Of a stretch of 64,000 nucleotides of DNA, positions 55,201 to 63,904 are shown in pieces. Below the pieces are notes generated by a model. The model was not told the DNA's origin and made no database searches. It was given only the letters and a program-made list of their open reading frames with translations. Position 1 is the first letter of the stretch; each line of letters begins with the position of its first letter. The stretch comes from Novakomyces olei (lineage: Eukaryota; Ascomycota; Novakomycetes; Novakomycetales; Novakomycetaceae): positions 1,054,501-1,118,500 of the forward strand of contig JADEYG010000012.1 of the NCBI GenBank assembly GCA_016906335.1. Reading direction: 5' to 3'. A program made the translations under genes and the position numbers.

Positions 55201-56943
55201 GCCAGTGCTCAGGAACAGGGCGACGGAGGCGTTATTAATCGATGGGCAAAGTTCCTGACAGGACTGCCTCAACGGTTCCCTGGCGTCGACGCTCGTACAC
55301 TGCTGCTCTGCATGTCCAATCTCGAATCAGCTATTCTCCGCGAGATTACTGTTGCCTGTGGCGACAGTTTTGGAGCTTGGTGGGTCGTGCGCTGCTGGAT
55401 GGACGAGTGGATGTCTTGGCTCGCTGAACTAGGCGCTCTTTTTGCCCCTGACAGTTTGTCCAGTGGGCCTGTAGACGAAGAGAATAAGGGTATGAGTAAG
55501 GAATTAAATGGTAACAAAATCGACGGCAATGAGAACGGCAATGAAAACGGAAACGGCAACGAAAACGGCAATGAAAACGGCAATGAAAACGGCAATGAAA
55601 ACCAAAACGAAGACTATACCAGTTTTGGGTACGGGTTTAGCGCTGGCAATAGCGGTAGCTATACTACAGAATTTGACCAGGAGGAGACGAGTGAGCAGGC
55701 AAACGAGGCAAATTTGCCTCATCGGCCGCAGTACTCTTTGCCCAATTTCTACGACGATTTGTCTGCAGCGACTCCCATGTCTGCTCCGCCCGAGACTGCA
55801 GCCTTTCACGTTCAACCTTCGACGAGTTTAGAGGACGATATTTCTGCGTACTTTGACACTGACGGCTCGTCTAGTGTGAATGCGCGTAAACGAATACGGT
55901 CTGAAAGCGCAGCATTAGCAGCGGCAGCTACTGCTGCTGCTGCTGCTGCCGCTGCTGCCGCTGCTGCTAATGCCAATTTAAACGCTAACGAAAAAGGCCT
56001 CTTGTCCAACAGTTCCGCAACGGCCAAAGGCCGGCTGAATGTGAATACGAATGTGAATACTAATACTAATACGAATACGAATACTAAAACTGCTGGTGGG
56101 AGAGGGCAGCGGATGAAACCAGACGCCTCTCGAGACTTTGGTGTACAGAGTTTGCGATCAAGGCAGTCTAATCGAACGCACAGCTACCACGGCGGCCAGG
56201 TAGCGATATTTGCTGGTTCTTCAGAGTCAGGAGCCGGCTTTGACGGTGGCAGAACGGACTTGCAGATTGGTAAAATGGGAGGCGGCCAGGCAATGCATAC
56301 TAGTCTTCAGCGCCAACATGCGGCCAGGCAGCGAAGGGGTAGTCGTAAATCGAGAAGCTTACAGGGAGCAAAAGATGCATCGTTTTCAAGTACTGCCTTC
56401 CAGCCCAACCAGCCTAAACCCTTTGACGATGAGAGTATACAGGCGGCAAACTTCCAGGCGAACGGGGCTTATCCAGAGCCAAGCAGCCAGCAATTGCCCT
56501 TGCCGGAGATGGAAAAGCAGAGCTTTGATTCTCCAGCGGATCATCTGCGTCAGGGCGGTAGTAGTGCAGTTTTGCCACACGGAAATGGGGAGGCTCAAGG
56601 TAGTGAAAACAGCGAAACAAGCGAGAGCAGCAGTGCAGCCGAGGCGGATGGCTCAACGGCTGTGGCCACAGCCGTTGCTGAGGCATCAGACGCTCTTCTC
56701 CACGAAGCAGCAAACCCTCGTTCGTCATCTGCAGTGGCGGAAGATTTTATTAAACAGATTACGTATGGCGGAGACGATGAAGAGGCAGATATAGACGAGG
56801 CAGCAAGCGCTGAGGCTGCTGTTTCAATTGACGATGAAGACTCTGCTCTACATCAGGAGCAGGAAGGGCATTTGCATGTCGCGTCTGTTGTAGGATTAGA
56901 TGCGTCAAATATGGCTCCGGCTCAGCACGATAGGGGGCAGTGA
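52234..56943 (+). CDS. RFX-family transcription factor, giant low-complexity form
   Basis: Nuclear winged-helix DNA-binding protein of the RFX family (fungal relatives: Sak1, Crt1/Rfx1, RfxA). Single open frame, 1569 aa, about twice the usual fungal size (roughly 750-850). The RFX DNA-binding domain is at about residues 160-240: GLCWISRC, VVLRNKVYACYMETCTLF, PASFGKLLRSQF, LKTRRLGNRGQSKYHYCGIR. A second conserved-looking region around residues 645-760 (LYDLYSAHCMKLIDAIRYV, WPSELLPGVAALFSHEALAR, WIWLCDMTMYKEIIAML) matches the RFX extended/dimerisation area. Inserted low-complexity tracts: poly-Gln/Asn (53334-53460), NYANS repeats (54945-55090), NGNE repeats (55530-55605), poly-Ala (55915-55970) and TN repeats (56040-56090). 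The tail is acidic. The start at 52234 is the first ATG of the frame. Confidence 0.92.
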   Translation: MQHTSRPPTPSGNAAYVPHLRASLAGINQSLSVYSSAPQPAAPNVQSFAYQSASNPAFTSASSSNFHAASTADACNKPGEIRHTDPAYKGDHAVSVSSHSESPPVLRAAPASESSNALAAPTEGDREVFRIAKQFQHEPLNVLADRVRSDDPSPVADKTRLAFGLCWISRCCLGDSKGVVLRNKVYACYMETCTLFNVRPIPPASFGKLLRSQFTDLKTRRLGNRGQSKYHYCGIRLVPEAGFNNTPAADILPTAIGSASGAMAPGSLTGPFHHGSLPAASFGSAPRSAPGTLPSTAMEPTRHQSLPLDQRVPSASSVESYSPYYYNAISRTASRYSHEGQETVSEAKRQKTPQPLNLERKAVQESQQQQQQQQQQQQQQQQQQQQQQQQQQQQQQQQNQNQNQNQNQQRTPLLFQNQQAAPISQSSQPNRFEGQSLDPHTQRLQQLQQLQHVQQLQQIQQEQLARMQSANQTGHTSFGHTSFAGQFQSQAAANPRAPLARSQSWAQPSAALDLPRSHSVPPMMMMMKRKPQSIGEEMRGGTSASSSNSFAGHTINRLALPSGSRARHGSRAGRRKPSAKASHTINHRRLPPYMPQSQLAIGAAPYSAPGKLNMRFPQTFPPATPKSMDHQSFRLPDIGSYLPSDCPGELGQSLYDLYSAHCMKLIDAIRYVRLKQFQTLVAEWPSELLPGVAALFSHEALARWIWLCDMTMYKEIIAMLCPLALQTIPAYVLDGLWSLSVALPSHVQTVYTRPLSSSGNGNSSSTNPPFPVATVNAKLEPAQLFSMILSRLKRVNENAHAAARFLGNDATRELMYSDLTTFVNFRAVIDREVPCQEYRAFAVVGDICNLLLQGTSLAFGDAYTRPVDHQPQPESKNGPESNTRDEDPNFDEMDNHLRPQSYSNYANPNYANPNYANSNYANSNYANSNYANSNYANSNSNYANSNYANSNYSANNGTEVDTDPRHQRHTPKDPTGGRSGPQPTTPGSFASAQEQGDGGVINRWAKFLTGLPQRFPGVDARTLLLCMSNLESAILREITVACGDSFGAWWVVRCWMDEWMSWLAELGALFAPDSLSSGPVDEENKGMSKELNGNKIDGNENGNENGNGNENGNENGNENGNENQNEDYTSFGYGFSAGNSGSYTTEFDQEETSEQANEANLPHRPQYSLPNFYDDLSAATPMSAPPETAAFHVQPSTSLEDDISAYFDTDGSSSVNARKRIRSESAALAAAATAAAAAAAAAAAANANLNANEKGLLSNSSATAKGRLNVNTNVNTNTNTNTNTKTAGGRGQRMKPDASRDFGVQSLRSRQSNRTHSYHGGQVAIFAGSSESGAGFDGGRTDLQIGKMGGGQAMHTSLQRQHAARQRRGSRKSRSLQGAKDASFSSTAFQPNQPKPFDDESIQAANFQANGAYPEPSSQQLPLPEMEKQSFDSPADHLRQGGSSAVLPHGNGEAQGSENSETSESSSAAEADGSTAVATAVAEASDALLHEAANPRSSSAVAEDFIKQITYGGDDEEADIDEAASAEAAVSIDDEDSALHQEQEGHLHVASVVGLDASNMAPAQHDRGQ
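53334..53460 (+). repeat. poly-Gln/Gln-Asn tract in RFX gene
   Basis: Mixed CAA/CAG codons, roughly 35 glutamines, ending in alternating Gln-Asn codons. Mixed codon usage suggests an older, selectively kept tract. Confidence 0.95.
54945..55092 (+). repeat. 15-bp in-frame repeat (NYANS)n in RFX gene
   Basis: About nine units of AACTATGCAAATTCA and variants, encoding NYANP then NYANS, with one partial unit. The DNA identity is high. Confidence 0.93.
55532..55605 (+). repeat. 12-bp in-frame repeat (NGNE)n in RFX gene
   Basis: About six units of AATGAAAACGGC/AACGAAAACGGC, encoding Asn-Glu-Asn-Gly repeats. Confidence 0.93.
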
Positions 56944-57559
56944 GTTTTTAGATTAGGACAAGGCTTGGTATATTAGGGGCGCGCGTTGAAGGGACTCTGG
57001 TCTTGTGCCGTTGTGACGAGGCCAGTGTAAAAGCACCGTTGCTGTATTGTTAATAGCAGATTTTCGATTTGTACGATTAGCGTTTTCGGGTTATGATGTT
57101 TTATAATTTAAAGTGTTTTGGATACGTTTCTGTAATCATTCGCCGGTACGGTTAGCGTGAACGGAGACTGTGTTTTGTTATAATTGCTGCGTCATTGCCT
57201 CCGTCGTCAGCGTGTTGCCCAGTAGAACGAAGTGAATTTATGATTTTATTTTTTAAATTTTAAGTTTTTTATCTGTATAAAAGACTTATAGTATAATATT
57301 TTTATAATATAATTATTTGTTTATAATTATTTTTATAATATAATTATTTTTATAATACATAATTATAATTATTTGTTTATAATTATTTGTTTGTTTATAC
57401 AATTATTTGCTTATACAATTATTTGTTTATATAAGTATCAGGTTTATATTGTTTTTGATTAATTAATACATTATTAATAATATTATAATATAAATTATTA
57501 TAATAAATTAATTATTATATGTATATCATATTACGATATTAACGCATCATTCGCGTGCG
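56944..57559. other. AT-rich intergenic region between RFX gene and PEX3
   Basis: RFX gene 3' region, then a very AT-rich segment from 57235 to 57540 with repeated TATAATTATTTG/TTTATAATTATT units. No gene seen. Confidence 0.6.
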
Positions 57560-59002
57560 ATGGCGACCAACGGATCAGGTTCGTTTGTGCGGAGGCACCG
57601 TCGGACGTTAGCCATAACAGCCGCAGCTGTTGGCGGCGCTTATTTCACATTTCGCGTATTGCGAACCAAAATAGCTCAGTATGCGAAGCGAACATCGTCC
57701 GAGATCAATGGACGCGACAAGTATGCATATACCCCATCTTTCTCTGTGTCGCATGATCCTCATCGACCGCTGCCCTAATAGACTAAATTTTATTAATGCA
57801 ACGTTACTAATTGCAGTCTACGACGAAGGTTTGAGCAAAACCAGCAGGACTGTTATTTTACAGTGAGCGCGTTGCTGCCACGGCTGGTGCAGGATATTAT
57901 AGCCGCTCTGCCAGTCGAGGCAATTACGCACCAGATCCAAGCGCTTCGTGGCCCCTCACAACGCGCCTCGCAAATATCGCAAGACTCGATTTCAAGCAAT
58001 GCTATTGAGCCGCAGCCTGGTGCTAATGGACCGGCGCCAGCACTGACAAAACTGGAACTATGGAACCGGCTAAAGATTACTAGTATTACGCGTACTCTGA
58101 CCTGCTTTTACGCACTCAGTCTTTTGATACTGTTGATAAGAACACAGTTAAACTTGGTGGGCCGTCAGCATTACGTTGCCTCGGTCCTGGAAATGGCTGC
58201 GCCTCATCGGCCCGATGCTCCGATAGAGCTGAGGGATGAGAGTGAGCTGCCACAGCACGAATTGCACCGCAAATATCTCGGGTATTCCTGGTGGCTTTTG
58301 CACCGAGGATGGCCGCGTATATGTGACCGTGTTCGAGGAGCGGTTGAGCAGGTTTTTGATCGTGTTAGTCCACGTGATGAAATGTCTCCCGCTCAGTTTA
58401 GGCTTTTACTGGCCCGCGTGCGTCATCGAGTGGAGACGCAAACTGGCGAGGCCAATCAACATGCAAGTGAACATGCGAGTGAACAGGGCTCAGGATTGAG
58501 TACAGCTCCTTTCAAATGGCAGGGAATATTGCTTCCAGAAGCGGATGACACTGATGCACTGGATGATTTACCGCCTGATACTGTACCAGGCCTTTTGCAG
58601 TTGCTGGAGGAGACGCGTGACCTGTTGGAGAGCCCAGATGCTCTTGCTTGTATTACGCGGACAATGGACGCTGCTGTTGCGTTACTTGTCGAAGTAAAAC
58701 TGGCCCCAACGTTTGCCAAAACCAGTGGGTCGGTTAGACTTGCCAATATTCTGGCTAAAGTAGCCAATCAGCCACAGGCTCTCATATCGACAGATGCCTC
58801 GTTGACCCCGAGCGAGCGGTACATCGATGTAATGGAGGCAGTGGGGGAAGTGAATGCTTATGCTGCCGTTGTGTACAGTTCATTTGACCCAGCCGAGTTT
58901 ACAATTCCCGCCGAGGAGGAGGAAGATGTTGAAGAGGCGGAGAGGCAGGGCTGGGGGCTGGGAAATTTGTACCGTCATGCGCAAAACTGGATCGGGAATT
59001 AG
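57560..59002 (+). CDS. PEX3: peroxisomal membrane biogenesis factor Pex3, 2 exons
   Basis: Peroxisomal membrane anchor for Pex19, needed for membrane-protein import and peroxisome formation. Exons: 57560-57720 and 57817-59002, giving 448 aa (yeast 441). N-terminal RRHRR then a hydrophobic segment at about residues 16-35 (TLAITAAAVGGAYFTF), the peroxisomal membrane anchor. Splicing gives GRDNLRRRFEQNQQDCYFTV, the conserved RRRFEQNQxDC motif, cut by the intron just before Leu-Arg-Arg. Further family segments: LLPRLVQDIIAALPVE, LWNRLKITSITRTLTCFYAL and LLIRTQLNLVGRQHY (conserved QLN-L-R). The C-terminus WGLGNLYRHAQNW is loosely conserved. The intron ends GTTACTAATTGCAG. Confidence 0.95.
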
Positions 59003-59771
59003 GAGGACATTTGTATACATAAATGGAATGGAAGAAATACATGCGGGCCAACGCACGATTGTGCCCACACCATTTTTGTAATCATTAGTCCGATCAACGA
59101 GCATAGCGTTGGCTTTCAGTTTAAGTTCAGCGTGTTCAATTGTGGTTGTTGGGGCGGGTAATGGTTGCAAATATACGACGCGGACAATATATTTCTAATA
59201 TACTAGTTTAATGGCTGATGCTAATGAAAATATTCATTACAACTTGCGTCTATAATTGAACAATTTGATTCCGCAAGAGCAGGGCATTGCTCTACTGCTG
59301 TCTTATACGATTTATTGGACTGTTTGTGCTTTAAATAAATCATGTACCCTCAAATTCAGTCTATCTAATTTGTACGCTTTCAGATAAGGAATCGCTCCCG
59401 GCCTTGGCCCTTAGACGTGGCTCAGTGCGAAGGGTTCAGTAGCGTGCCTACACGACTTGATCTTCCCGTAGAATGAGACTCGAAAGGACACGGAAGGCTA
59501 AAAAGCCAGCCCCGGAGCCAAACATACGGGATTAATTGGAAAAGCAATCGAGTGCTATAAACAGAGACAAAAAGCCAGCAGCCTGGCAAAATATAATAGC
59601 AACAAAACAGAAAACGCAAACCAATAAACCAAAGTCAGGTGGGAGCAGCTATTGTATGGGAAGCGAAGTGAGGCGCGCGAAATTTACAGGAATCAGGTCC
59701 GTAGTACAGTAAAAGGTTTTAGTCATATTCCCCGCGAAGTGCATGCATAATCTATACACAAAGACCCGGAT
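59003..59771. other. convergent intergenic region
   Basis: PEX3 3' end and the downstream side of the small complex I-like gene. A minus frame at 59422-59619 shows no motif. Nothing else seen. Confidence 0.5.
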
Positions 59772-60203
59772 TCAATGGTGCTCCGATTCCCACGGATGTT
59801 CAATTCCCTATAGCGCAATTAGTCCAGTGATCAGATCAAAAAGCCATACAAACATAGTCTTTCCGTCTTTGCGGATCCGGTAAAAGATCCAAAACCACAT
59901 AGTAGCTCCTAAAGCTTTGCCAGCCCACCGATGAAAGCCTGAAAGAAATTAGTAACAATCTGGCTTGGTCTGGTAGTCGGCGATTGGGATTCAAATTGCA
60001 GGGACACAAAGAAGAAAAAGTAAAAAAAAAAAAAAAAAAAAAGAACGAGAAAAAGCAAAGACGAAGAAAAGAAAACCTGGTCCAGCTAGGGCGCCAGTAA
60101 ACGATCAGTTAAGACTTCAGTACTTACGCGGCGGTGGTCGGTAGGCAATGGGACCCACCGGATTATAGTCATTGGCTCCATGAGCACCGTGAGCACCCGC
60201 CAT
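59772..60203 (-). CDS. NDUFB2-like small subunit of mitochondrial complex I, 3 exons, 66 aa
   Basis: Short gene found by joining exons; none is long enough to stand out. Minus-strand exons: 60128-60203, 59850-59938 and 59772-59807. The product opens MAGAHGAHGANDYNPVGPI, then AYRPPPRFHRWAGKALGA, then a single membrane-spanning helix (TMWFWIFYRIRKDGKTMF), and ends GIEHPWESEHH. The MWFWIxYRxxxDG helix plus a terminal HPW-E/D-H motif matches fungal accessory subunits of the NDUFB2 (AGGG) type, single-span proteins of the complex I distal membrane arm. The 42-nt second intron has ACTAATT before the acceptor. If read through instead, a poorer end (WLFDLITGLIAL) results, so splicing is preferred. 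Identity as NDUFB2 is recognition from motif only. It implies complex I is present. Confidence 0.68.
60005..60041. repeat. A-rich homopolymer in NDUFB2-like intron 1
   Basis: Run of about 20 A (60022-60041) plus flanking purines. It reads as a T tract on the coding strand within the 59939-60127 intron. Confidence 0.85.
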
Positions 60204-60356
60204 GACGCGTGTCGCCTTTTTGAGATTGGGCGAGACGGTAATTACAGCAGTTTGGATACTTGTCCGTGATGCTCGTCCTTTTCAGTCTTTCAATTCCTCA
60301 TTCTACAAAATAGTCAAGTAATCTTAAAGTGCTGTGAAAGATAAACATGCTCGAGG

Positions 60357-60378
60357 AAAACCCTAACTAACCCTAATG
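60357..60378. promoter_or_regulatory. double telomere-like CCCTAA box
   Basis: AAAACCCTAACTAACCCTAA, two CCCTAA units four bases apart, about 155 bp upstream of the NDUFB2-like gene start on the other strand. Possible Tbf1-like site; inferred. Confidence 0.5.
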
Positions 60379-60552
60379 AACATTTATTGGATATAAATTA
60401 TACTCGATTAGTGGTAAACGGGTAAACAGCTAATTTTACTAATTTTACTTGCAAATCAGTTAATTACCAACAGATTGTATGAGATTTAACAGTCTTAGTT
60501 TACCGTACAAAAATAATAATGATAAATAATTAAATACAAAAAAAAAAATAAC

Positions 60553-60650
<98 letters not shown>
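60553..60650. repeat. (AAT)n microsatellite, about 33 units
   Basis: Perfect trinucleotide array of about 98 bp, located about 150 bp upstream of the first recognisable exon of the TBC gene. It also creates a spurious poly-Leu frame on the minus strand. Confidence 0.97.
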
Positions 60651-60651
<1 letters not shown>

Positions 60652-60796
60652 GAATTGCGGAAAATATACGTATTAAATATACATATAAATATTTCGCTGT
60701 ACGCGGCGATATACATCCTCAACTGGCTTTGGCCAATATGGACTAGGACACGAGCCGAAAGCGCTTCACTAAATTGCGCCCAAATCTGCGGCAGAC

Positions 60797-62362
60797 ATGT
60801 TGTCTAACGACAAGCTTTACCGTGTCCTTAAAGCCTATGCAAACTATGATCCCCAAGTGGGCTACACTCAAGGAATGGGTACGCGTCTTTTGTTCAATCA
60901 AGCGTGTAGCTAACAAGTTGTGCAGCATGGATCGCTGGCGCTCTACTGGTTCATGTAAGATTAGGCTTCATCTATTCTGTTTTATTTTGCCTTCTTATTT
61001 AGCTCATAAACGCTGTATATTAATTGGGTCAGTTGCCGGAAGAAGAGGCTTTTGCTGTCTTAGTTCGGCTTATGAAAGAATATGATTTGCGATCGTTTTA
61101 TACACCGGAAATGGAGGGACTCACTCTGAGATTGTACCAATTCGATCGTCTAGTGGAAGATAATGTGCCGCGCGTGGCCATACATTTGCAAAGACAAGGC
61201 ATAAAATCAAACATGTACGCGACACAATGGTTCATGACGTAAGTTTGGGGTTGCTATTATACCTACCGGGTTTTGTAGCCTATGATTCTGACACGGTTTA
61301 GCTTATTTGCATACAAATTTCCGATGGCCATGGTTTTCCGTATTTTCGACGTTGTTTTCACAGAGGGTGTAGAGGCTATTCTGCGATTTGGTGTGTCGCT
61401 TATAAAGCGAAATCAGCAGCGCATCTTATCACTTGAATTTGACAATTTGCTCGAGTTTTTGAAAGAAGGATTATTCACATCGTATTTGTCTGTAAGTACT
61501 TTTTAGAAATTTCAAACATTCACACTGTTTTTGGCGGTCTGCGGCGATCATATTCCGTTCATTACCACTAATTACCTAATTGCAGCGTAGTATGTTCTGT
61601 TCTATATTTTTGTTTATTTTTGTTTGTTTACTGTTGAATTTGATTTTCAATCAAAGTTTAATCGCCAATTCGGTACACTCCTCGCGATTTGTCCGTTTGC
61701 TTTGTACAAGCCCATTCTCATCAGATCACAGCACAACTACTCAATTTATCAGCTACTAACAACAGGACACGGGCAAATCTGGCATGCAGTCATACGCAAT
61801 GATGCGCAGCAATTCCCAGTCGACGTATCTTGTGGACGATTTCGTTTTTGACGCGAGCGATATTCATTTAACCCGAGTTGAACTCGATCAGTATGCACGA
61901 ATGTACGCTACCCAGCATGAAGCAGAAGTAGCAGAGCAAGTGGAAAAAGAAGGCCTCAAAGCACAAAATGCAGAAATGACAGCGCGACTGAAGAAGTTGG
62001 AATTTGATTATTCTGCCCTCGATCGTGCACAGCTAGATATTACGGAAGCCTTTAGCCGAGGAAAGATGGAAGTGGCCCGCATCACAGAGCAGAATGAGAC
62101 TCTACGTGAGGAAAATACAGATCTAAAACTGCGACTTAACTCTGTTCCGGACGAATTGGAACAAAAGTATAAAGGCCAACTGGCAGAATCAGCAGAGCAA
62201 CGAGAGGCAGCTCTAGCAGATAAAACTGTACTTGAACTGCAGCTTGCTGGCATGGAGCAAGATCTGATAAGAGTAAAAATGGACTATGCTAACTTAAACG
62301 ATACCCATGCGAAATTGGTTCATCGATGGCAAGATCTGCGGCGGCATATCGAGACGGACTGA
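60797..62362 (+). CDS. TBC-domain Rab GAP-like protein lacking the N-terminal part of the TBC domain, 5 exons
   Basis: Predicted Rab GTPase-activating protein-like gene (Gyp5/EVI5-like: TBC followed by coiled coil). Exons: 60797-60878, 60926-60954, 61033-61238, 61302-61491 and 61766-62362, giving 367 aa. Seen: LYRVLKAYANYDPQVGYTQGMAWIAG (as VLKAYANYDPQVGYTQGM), which includes the glutamine-finger motif GYTQG, then LPEEEAFAVLVRLM, GIKSNMYATQWFMTLFAY (YATQWF) and FPMAMVFRIFDVVFTEG. A Leu/Asp segment (VDDFVFDASDIHLTRVELD) follows, then about 130 residues of coiled coil. The usual upstream IxxDxxRTFP with the catalytic arginine finger is not found. The ATG at 60797 lies 27 codons before the first splice, and an in-frame stop lies 24 bases upstream. 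So either the gene is truncated or its 5' exons are highly diverged. Confidence 0.8.
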
Positions 62363-63144
62363 TACAATAGAAGTAGTTTTCATTTTCGTTTTATCTTTTT
62401 TTTCTAGCTTAGAGTTGATATATATATATTTTTTATCGTACAATTCAATTCAGTTTGTACGTGTTTTATATTATTTTCTTTGTAATCTTGTATCAAGGCA
62501 ATACGGAACAATCTTTGAGCGGCCACTGACCAACACGATAATATTAATACGAAGTACTTTTCAATAATTAAAAGCATTTGTGTGTCGTGTCTTGTATTTG
62601 AATGGAGTTGTTCGTACAAGACTTTTAGGAGTAGTAGCATTTCGAGAAGCACTTGTTTTTAAATGTGCTACTTTACTGAAAGCGAGAAGAACACTTTAAT
62701 GTGCTTGCACATCGCGATTAGACGCAGAAAATTTACAATATCCACCCCACGAATCAATCCTAAAATAGTCTAAAATACATGACTTTGCGTTTATCTGCAT
62801 GAATGTATTTATCTATTTGTTCTTTATTCGAAATCAGCCTTCTTGACTGCCCAATCTACTCGGTCTAACGAAAAAAAAAAAAAAAAAAGCCAATTATTTA
62901 TTTACTGCTATGAAAATCGGTAATTAAATTAAAATGTTAAATTTTTAATTTTTGACGCGTTATAGTCTACCCGTCGTAATTTCAGGCATGATTGCAATCA
63001 TGGATCAATAAAAACAAAGGATAACATTTCGGCTTTTATTAGGGTTAGGGTTTTCTTATCTCGATAACGATTACCGTGTTTCAAGATCCGACTTTACATT
63101 CGCGCCGGAACCAGCCCGCGTTGCCGTCGACACGTGTCCGACCA
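62363..63144. other. intergenic region upstream of GGCT-like gene
   Basis: TBC gene 3' region, a poly-A run at 62871-62888 and a TTAGGGTTAGGG box at 63037-63056. A plus-strand frame at 62307-62567 overlaps the end of the TBC gene and is not coding-like. No RNA gene recognised. Confidence 0.5.
63037..63056. promoter_or_regulatory. telomere-like TTAGGGTTAGGG box
   Basis: TTATTAGGGTTAGGGTTTTC: two tandem TTAGGG units about 90-150 bp upstream of the GGCT-like gene. Together with 48531-48553 and 60357-60378 this makes a recurrent promoter-proximal motif in the window. Confidence 0.6.
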
Positions 63145-63679
63145 ATGGCTCAGACAAACTGGTAGATTACCATAATTCTACAGTCATGTGCTTACAAAAC
63201 CCAGTTTATTCTTTTACGGCACATTGATGCACCCCGGGATTCTTGGTCGCGTAGTGCAGCACAACGGAAATGTTACAGTCCGCAGTGCAATCTTACAAGA
63301 TCACGTGCGACACCGAATACGAGGAGCAGACTATCCCGGCGTAGTGCCTCAATCAGACGGTAGAGTAAAAGGCACTTTGGCCTGTGGACTGGACGATTTT
63401 CAAATACAGCGATTAGACGCGTTTGAGGGCGACGAATACGAGCGGAGGGCCGTGAGTGTCGAATTGGAGGACGGCAAGACAGCAGAGTGTCAAGTGTATA
63501 TTTATATTCGAGGCCAAGAGACATTGGACCCCGTAGAGTGGGATTTTGAAGAGTTTGTGCGGGATAAACTGGGTAACTGGATCGGTAACGCTGATCAGTA
63601 TGCCGACGTGGATAAAGTGACAAACGGGGATGGCATTGATCCTACCGGCGGCCGGGCGAATTTGTTAGGAGATTGTTGA
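63145..63679 (+). CDS. AIG2/gamma-glutamylcyclotransferase-like protein, start uncertain
   Basis: GGCT-fold protein of the AIG2-like family; known members cyclise gamma-glutamyl amines or act on glutathione-related substrates. The supported reading frame runs 63188-63679. The fold signature LFFYGTLMHPGILGRV (FxYGTL) and a candidate catalytic Glu in DAFEGDEYERRAV are seen, with the strand AECQVYIYI and a C-terminal helix FVRDKLGNWIG. That frame has no ATG before its YGTL motif: the ATG at 63186 is out of frame and there is an in-frame stop at 63173. An ATG at 63145 (MAQTNC) would join it only through a 22-nt intron-like segment (63162-63183) starting GTAG and ending ACAG, which is extremely short. 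Otherwise a non-AUG start or a distant 5' exon is needed. Coordinates assume the 63145 start. Confidence 0.75.
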
Positions 63680-63904
63680 TAGAGCTGATTGTCTGTAAAT
63701 AGTAAATAGTAAATCGTAAATAGTAAATAGTAAATAATAATTAATCAATAATAAACAGTTTATTTATTTATTAATTTAATTAAACCTAATTTTACCACAG
63801 TACTACGCCTAAAAATGTATCCGACGCACACAAAAACTTTAGAAATACACGCTTAATTACCGCAAACTCCCTGGTCTTTACATACCTACTATTCATTATA
63901 CTAT
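63680..63904. other. short convergent intergenic region
   Basis: Contains a GTAAATA 7-bp near-repeat at 63693-63737 and AT-rich TTAATTTAATT sequence. It separates the GGCT-like gene from the last gene fragment. Confidence 0.55.

Larger units (their letters stand above)
60204..60796. other. region between NDUFB2-like gene and TBC gene
   Basis: AT-rich, with a double CCCTAA box at 60357-60378 and an AAT microsatellite at 60553-60650. I looked for the missing N-terminal TBC-domain coding sequence here in all plus-strand frames and did not find it. Confidence 0.55.
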
